Shown: piece by piece, positions 7,355 to 9,879 of the stretch
Layout of the letters: each line of letters begins with the position of its first letter
Position numbering within the stretch: position 1 is the first letter of the stretch
Source of the DNA: an uncultured Dermabacteraceae bacterium
GTDB lineage: Bacteria; Actinomycetota; Actinomycetes; Actinomycetales; Dermabacteraceae
Reading direction: 5' to 3'
Assembly (NCBI GenBank): GCA_943913905.1
Contig: CALTZZ010000087.1
Span: 1-9,879, forward strand
DNA: 9,879 bases
The notes under the pieces: model-generated
What the model was told of the DNA's origin: nothing
The model's input: only the letters and a program-made list of their open reading frames with translations
The model's database searches: none
Program-made: the position numbers and the translations under genes

Positions 7355-8362
7355 CTAGGTGGTCTCTCGAACGACGAGGTGCGTGGCGAGCGTGGTGGAG
7401 TCAACGCTTAGCCCGGTTGTCATGGCGTTCAGCATCCGCGCGCTCGTGGCTCCCACGTCGAAGATCGGCTGGCTGATCGTCGTGAGTGGGGGAGTGCTGG
7501 TGGTTGCGATCGAGTGGTTGTCGAAGCCCACCACTTTGACGTCGTCGGGGATCCGTCGGCCCTGTTCTTTGAGAACAGAGAGGGCGCCGATCGCTTGGCG
7601 GTCTGACCCGCAGAGGACTCCGTCGAGGTGCGGTGTGTGCGCGAGGAGGTTTCGCATCGCCTGCGCGCCTCCGGCGGCGGAGTAGGGGGCGTGCTTGAGG
7701 GCTCCGGTGTGGAACGCGGTGCCGAGGCCACGGAGCTGGCCGTCCACGCGGCGGTGTGCGCCCTGTGCTGCAGTGGGGCCGCCGATGATGGCGACCGTGC
7801 GGCAGCCGCGTTCCACCAGATGCTGCGCGCCTTGGAGGCCACCGGAGTGATCGTCGATGCTGACCGTCCACGTGTGTGGTCGCGGTGACTCGAGCGCTCC
7901 GCACACCACGGTCGGGGTTTCGGTGCTCAGCTGTGTGAGCAGTGGATCGTCGATGTGGGGGCTGAGGAGGATGACGCCGTCGACTCGGCCGGGTTCGAGG
8001 AGGCGGAGCGTCCGGGTACGTTCTTCGCTGGTGGTGGCGAAGATCAGGTTGAGGGCGATGTCGGTTCCCACGAGTTCGTCGCCGATCCCTTGCAATATTC
8101 GGCCGAAGGTGGGGTCATCGAACAGCTCGCCGTATGGCTCGGTGAGTACGGCGGCGTAGACGTTCGCGCGACCGGAGGCGAGCGAGCGGGCGTGAATGTT
8201 GGTGCGGTAGCCGGTGCTGTCCACGGCGGCGAGTACTTTGGCGCGGGATGTGGCCGAGGCGTATCCGCCGTTGAGGACACGGGAGACGGTGCCGCGTGCA
8301 ACGCCGGCGGCGCGCGCAACGTCTTCGATGGTTACGCGGGGGCGGCGGGTCGTGGCGTTCAT
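7355..8362 (-). CDS. LacI-family transcriptional regulator
   Basis: DNA-binding repressor of the sugar operon, 335 residues, standard for the family. The N-terminal helix-turn-helix is at about 10-32 (TIEDVARAAGVARGTVSRVL). The hinge helix with ARSLASGR at 58-65 inserts into the minor groove of the operator centre. Residues about 68-335 form the two-lobed periplasmic-binding-protein-like sensor domain, including VDGVILLSPHIDD, HLVERGCRTVAIIGG, DGVLCGSDRQAIGAL and the late VVGFDNHSIA and TTISQP motifs. The ATG is preceded by GAGG at good spacing, and the stop is TAG. It is the first gene of the operon, 29 nt before the binding-protein gene. The palindrome just upstream of its start carries the core known for CelR/CebR-type regulators, so autoregulation is likely. 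The inducer is unknown; the operator type points to beta-glucosides, the downstream enzyme to beta-galactosides. Confidence 0.94.
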   Translation of the reverse strand: MNATTRRPRVTIEDVARAAGVARGTVSRVLNGGYASATSRAKVLAAVDSTGYRTNIHARSLASGRANVYAAVLTEPYGELFDDPTFGRILQGIGDELVGTDIALNLIFATTSEERTRTLRLLEPGRVDGVILLSPHIDDPLLTQLSTETPTVVCGALESPRPHTWTVSIDDHSGGLQGAQHLVERGCRTVAIIGGPTAAQGAHRRVDGQLRGLGTAFHTGALKHAPYSAAGGAQAMRNLLAHTPHLDGVLCGSDRQAIGALSVLKEQGRRIPDDVKVVGFDNHSIATTSTPPLTTISQPIFDVGATSARMLNAMTTGLSVDSTTLATHLVVRETT

Positions 8363-8373
8363 GGATCACCTCA

Positions 8374-8393
8374 TTGTGGGAGCGCTCCCACAA
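8374..8393. promoter_or_regulatory. LacI-family operator, perfect 20-bp palindrome
   Basis: TTGTGGGAGCGCTCCCACAA is a perfect 20-bp inverted repeat with the central CG expected for LacI-family operators. Its inner 14 bp, TGGGAGCGCTCCCA, is the operator described for Thermobifida CelR and Streptomyces CebR. It lies 11 bp upstream of the regulator's ATG and directly against a -10 element, so bound repressor would block transcription initiation. I found no second full copy in the window, including the gap before lacZ. Confidence 0.92.
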
Positions 8394-8399
8394 AAAGTA
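8394..8399 (-). promoter_or_regulatory. Probable -10 element of the lacI-to-lacZ operon promoter
   Basis: On the minus strand TACTTT is preceded by TGC, giving an extended -10 pattern (TGnTAnnnT). Only weak -35 candidates lie 16-18 nt upstream (TTTTCG or TTCGGT). Transcription would begin inside the adjacent operator palindrome, a classic repression layout. The ribosome binding site and ATG follow the operator. Confidence 0.5.
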
Positions 8400-8482
8400 G
8401 CACATCACACGTTCCACCGAAAAGACCCACGCGATCACCTGGCACCGCGCGCCACGCCACCGATAAACGGCGGACGCCCCCA

Positions 8483-8488
8483 TAAAAT
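8483..8488 (+). promoter_or_regulatory. -10 element of a likely leaderless promoter for the patatin-like gene
   Basis: TAAAAT fits the TAnnnT consensus and ends 7 nt before the ATG at 8496, so transcription would start at or within a base of the start codon. The bases between hold no Shine-Dalgarno sequence, which agrees with leaderless translation, common in actinobacteria. No clear -35 is visible. Confidence 0.5.
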
Positions 8489-8495
8489 ACGGACC

Positions 8496-9398
8496 ATGTG
8501 CACACCCCTCACCCCCAACGCACCCGACGTGGCACTCGTCTTCGAAGGAGGCGGAATGCGCGCCGCCTACTCTGCTGGCGTGCTCGGAGCACTCCTCGAG
8601 GCACGTATTCACACGGGTTGGGTGGGCGGCATCAGCGCCGGCAGTTCCTGCACCGTCAACTACCTGGTGCGAGACGCGGAACGAGCCCGAAAGTGCTTTG
8701 TGGACATCGCAGCGCAGCCCGAATTCGGAAACCTCTCCACGTGGGTCCGCGGCAAAGGAATGTTCCACTCCGAATACATCTACGAGCGCACGAGCGGGCC
8801 CGGCGAATTCTTGGAGCTCGACATGGACCTCCTGCGCGCCAACACCGCCCAGGTGCGCATCGGCGGCTTCGAATGCGCCACCGGCCGCACTGTCTACTGG
8901 GGAAGTGAAGACCTGTCCACACTCCACGACCTGTCGGTGCGCGTGCGCGCCAGTTCCACCATGCCCATCCTCATGCCCTGGACCACCATCGACGGGACCG
9001 TCTACTGCGACGGGGCCCTCGGATCCACCGGCGGTTTCGCCCACGACGCCGCCAGGGCCGACGGATTCACGAAATACATCGTGATCACCACGCGCGAACG
9101 CGGATACGTCAAGCCACCCATGCGAAACGCGGCACTCATGAAAGCCGCACTGCGTCAATACCCGGAAGTCGCGACCGCGCTTGCCCTGCGTCCCAAGCGT
9201 TACAACGAAAGCCTCGAGGAGCTCACCGAGCTAGAAAAGAAAGGAGACGCCTTCCTCATTTTCCCGGAGCGCATGCGGATTAAGAACGGTGAACGCAACC
9301 TGGCCGCGCTGGGCGGAACGTATAGCCAAGGCCTTGCCGAGGGGCGACGCCTCATACCTCAGCTCCGTGAATGGTTGGGCTTCTCGCACGACACCTGA
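8496..9398 (+). CDS. Patatin-like phospholipase family protein (YjjU/RssA type)
   Basis: Predicted serine acyl hydrolase acting on phospholipids or other lipids, 300 residues, a usual length for bacterial single-domain patatin-like proteins. The oxyanion-hole motif EGGGMR is at 17-22. The nucleophile elbow GISAG (45-49) carries Ser47, and the catalytic Asp of the dyad is D172 in DGA. The fold ends with the LGGTYSQGLAEGRR region (about 272-285) seen near the C-terminus of this subfamily. There is no signal peptide or membrane helix, so it is probably cytoplasmic. The ATG at 8496 was chosen because homology begins a few residues later and a -10 element sits 7 nt upstream; an open extension to 8214 only overlaps the LacI gene. 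It is divergent from the sugar operon with a 133-bp shared upstream region, but nothing links it to sugar use. The natural substrate is unknown. Confidence 0.93.
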   Translation: MCTPLTPNAPDVALVFEGGGMRAAYSAGVLGALLEARIHTGWVGGISAGSSCTVNYLVRDAERARKCFVDIAAQPEFGNLSTWVRGKGMFHSEYIYERTSGPGEFLELDMDLLRANTAQVRIGGFECATGRTVYWGSEDLSTLHDLSVRVRASSTMPILMPWTTIDGTVYCDGALGSTGGFAHDAARADGFTKYIVITTRERGYVKPPMRNAALMKAALRQYPEVATALALRPKRYNESLEELTELEKKGDAFLIFPERMRIKNGERNLAALGGTYSQGLAEGRRLIPQLREWLGFSHDT

Positions 9399-9426
9399 CA
9401 CACCGCACGGCAACGGTGAATTGTCA
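9396..9426 (+). terminator. Possible terminator hairpin after the patatin-like gene
   Basis: TGACA-CACCG (9396-9405, including the stop codon) can pair with CGGTG (9414-9418) and, after a 3-nt bulge, TGTCA (9422-9426). The loop is 8 nt and no T-run follows. It is a weak, imperfect stem at a fitting position. Confidence 0.3.
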
Positions 9427-9462
9427 CGCTCTTCTCTCGGAGCTAAATCAGGCCACGGCCCC

Positions 9463-9468
9463 TAGTAT
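9463..9468 (+). promoter_or_regulatory. Possible -10 element for nrdF
   Basis: TAGTAT fits TAnnnT and would give a leader of roughly 65 nt before the GTG start. No good -35 is visible at 16-18 nt upstream. I looked for NrdR-box pairs in the 140-bp gap and saw none. Confidence 0.3.
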
Positions 9469-9538
9469 GGAGGTTCGCGCGCTGCTCCCGTGGACTCGAG
9501 CGCGCGCCCACCATCAGCAGTGCCGAAAGGATCCCTTC

Positions 9539-9879
9539 GTGAACTCCGATCACATCAAGCACTCGGTTCAGGCCATCAACTGGAACCGGATCATCGACCC
9601 GAAGGACCAGGAGGTGTGGGACCGCCTCGTCGGCAACTTCTGGCTCCCCGAAAAGGTCCCGCTGTCCAACGACATCCAGAGCTGGAGCAAGCTCACCGAG
9701 CAAGAGCAACAGCTCGTGATGCGCGTCTTCACCGGGCTGACCCTGCTCGACACCGTCCAGGGCACCGTCGGCGCTATCTCCCTCATCCCCGACGCCGTCA
9801 CCCCCCACGAAGAGGCCGTGTACACCAACATCGCGTTCATGGAATCCGTGCACGCGAAGAGCTACTCGCAGATCTTCTC
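9539..9879 (+). CDS. nrdF: Class Ib ribonucleoside-diphosphate reductase beta subunit (5' part)
   Basis: Small, radical-carrying subunit that works with NrdE to reduce ribonucleotides to deoxyribonucleotides for DNA synthesis. Only the first 113 codons are in the window; the full protein is usually about 320-330 residues. The start is GTG with AAAGGA at good spacing upstream, and no in-frame ATG precedes it. The sequence AINWNRIIDPKDQEVWDRL is characteristic of NrdF N-termini. Metal ligands that match E. coli NrdF D67, E98 and H101 are D71 (LLDTVQ), E102 and H105 in FMESVHAKSYSQIF, with the radical tyrosine at Y109. It is transcribed away from the sugar operon; nrdH, nrdI and nrdE are not in the window and may lie elsewhere. 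Confidence 0.95.
   Translation, partial: MNSDHIKHSVQAINWNRIIDPKDQEVWDRLVGNFWLPEKVPLSNDIQSWSKLTEQEQQLVMRVFTGLTLLDTVQGTVGAISLIPDAVTPHEEAVYTNIAFMESVHAKSYSQIF

Noticed and set aside
8214..8495. Upstream extension of the patatin-like gene
   Set aside because: It runs antisense through the start of the LacI gene and the operator. Family homology begins only after the ATG at 8496.
8115..9158. Long minus-strand open frame opposite the patatin-like gene
   Set aside because: It is a shadow of two real genes in high-GC DNA. The protein has no family features, and the opposite strand encodes clear motifs.

Overview
The window comes from a high-GC Gram-positive bacterium, most likely an actinobacterium of the Micrococcales type. 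The signs are G/C-ending codons throughout, a GH2 beta-galactosidase with actinobacterial features, a class Ib ribonucleotide reductase, a probable leaderless promoter, and a LacI operator with the core known from actinobacterial CelR/CebR regulators. The genus is not certain; a Dermabacteraceae-like organism is only a guess. TGA is used as an ordinary stop (lacZ, the first permease, the patatin-like gene), so the standard code applies.

Layout, left to right. 63-968 (minus): an unrecognised secreted lipoprotein with a very long Asn/Asp/Ser/Gly linker. 1086-8362 (minus): a beta-galactoside utilisation operon, transcribed leftward in the order LacI-family regulator, solute-binding lipoprotein, MalF-like permease, MalG-like permease, LacZ. 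8496-9398 (plus): a patatin-like phospholipase, divergent from the operon. 9539-9879 (plus): the start of nrdF, the small subunit of class Ib ribonucleotide reductase, cut off by the window end.

How the operon would work: a binding protein captures an oligosaccharide or galactoside, two permease subunits import it using an ATPase encoded elsewhere (none is present here; a shared MsiK-type ATPase is the usual solution), and LacZ hydrolyses it in the cytoplasm. A perfect 20-bp palindrome lies directly against the -10 element of the regulator's own promoter, so the regulator probably controls itself and the genes behind it.

The most notable observation is an in-frame TGA at codon 23 of the MalG-like permease, where relatives would be expected to have Trp. 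It separates a well-positioned start and ribosome binding site from the rest of the gene. An ATG lies 9 nt after the stop, so reinitiation could yield a protein without a complete first membrane helix; otherwise the transporter is broken. A second notable structure is a hairpin followed by a C-rich, G-poor leader between this permease and lacZ, which could uncouple lacZ from the transport genes. I saw no phage, IS, CRISPR, tRNA or rRNA, and no clearly novel multi-gene system. No stretch over 300 bases lacks a gene.
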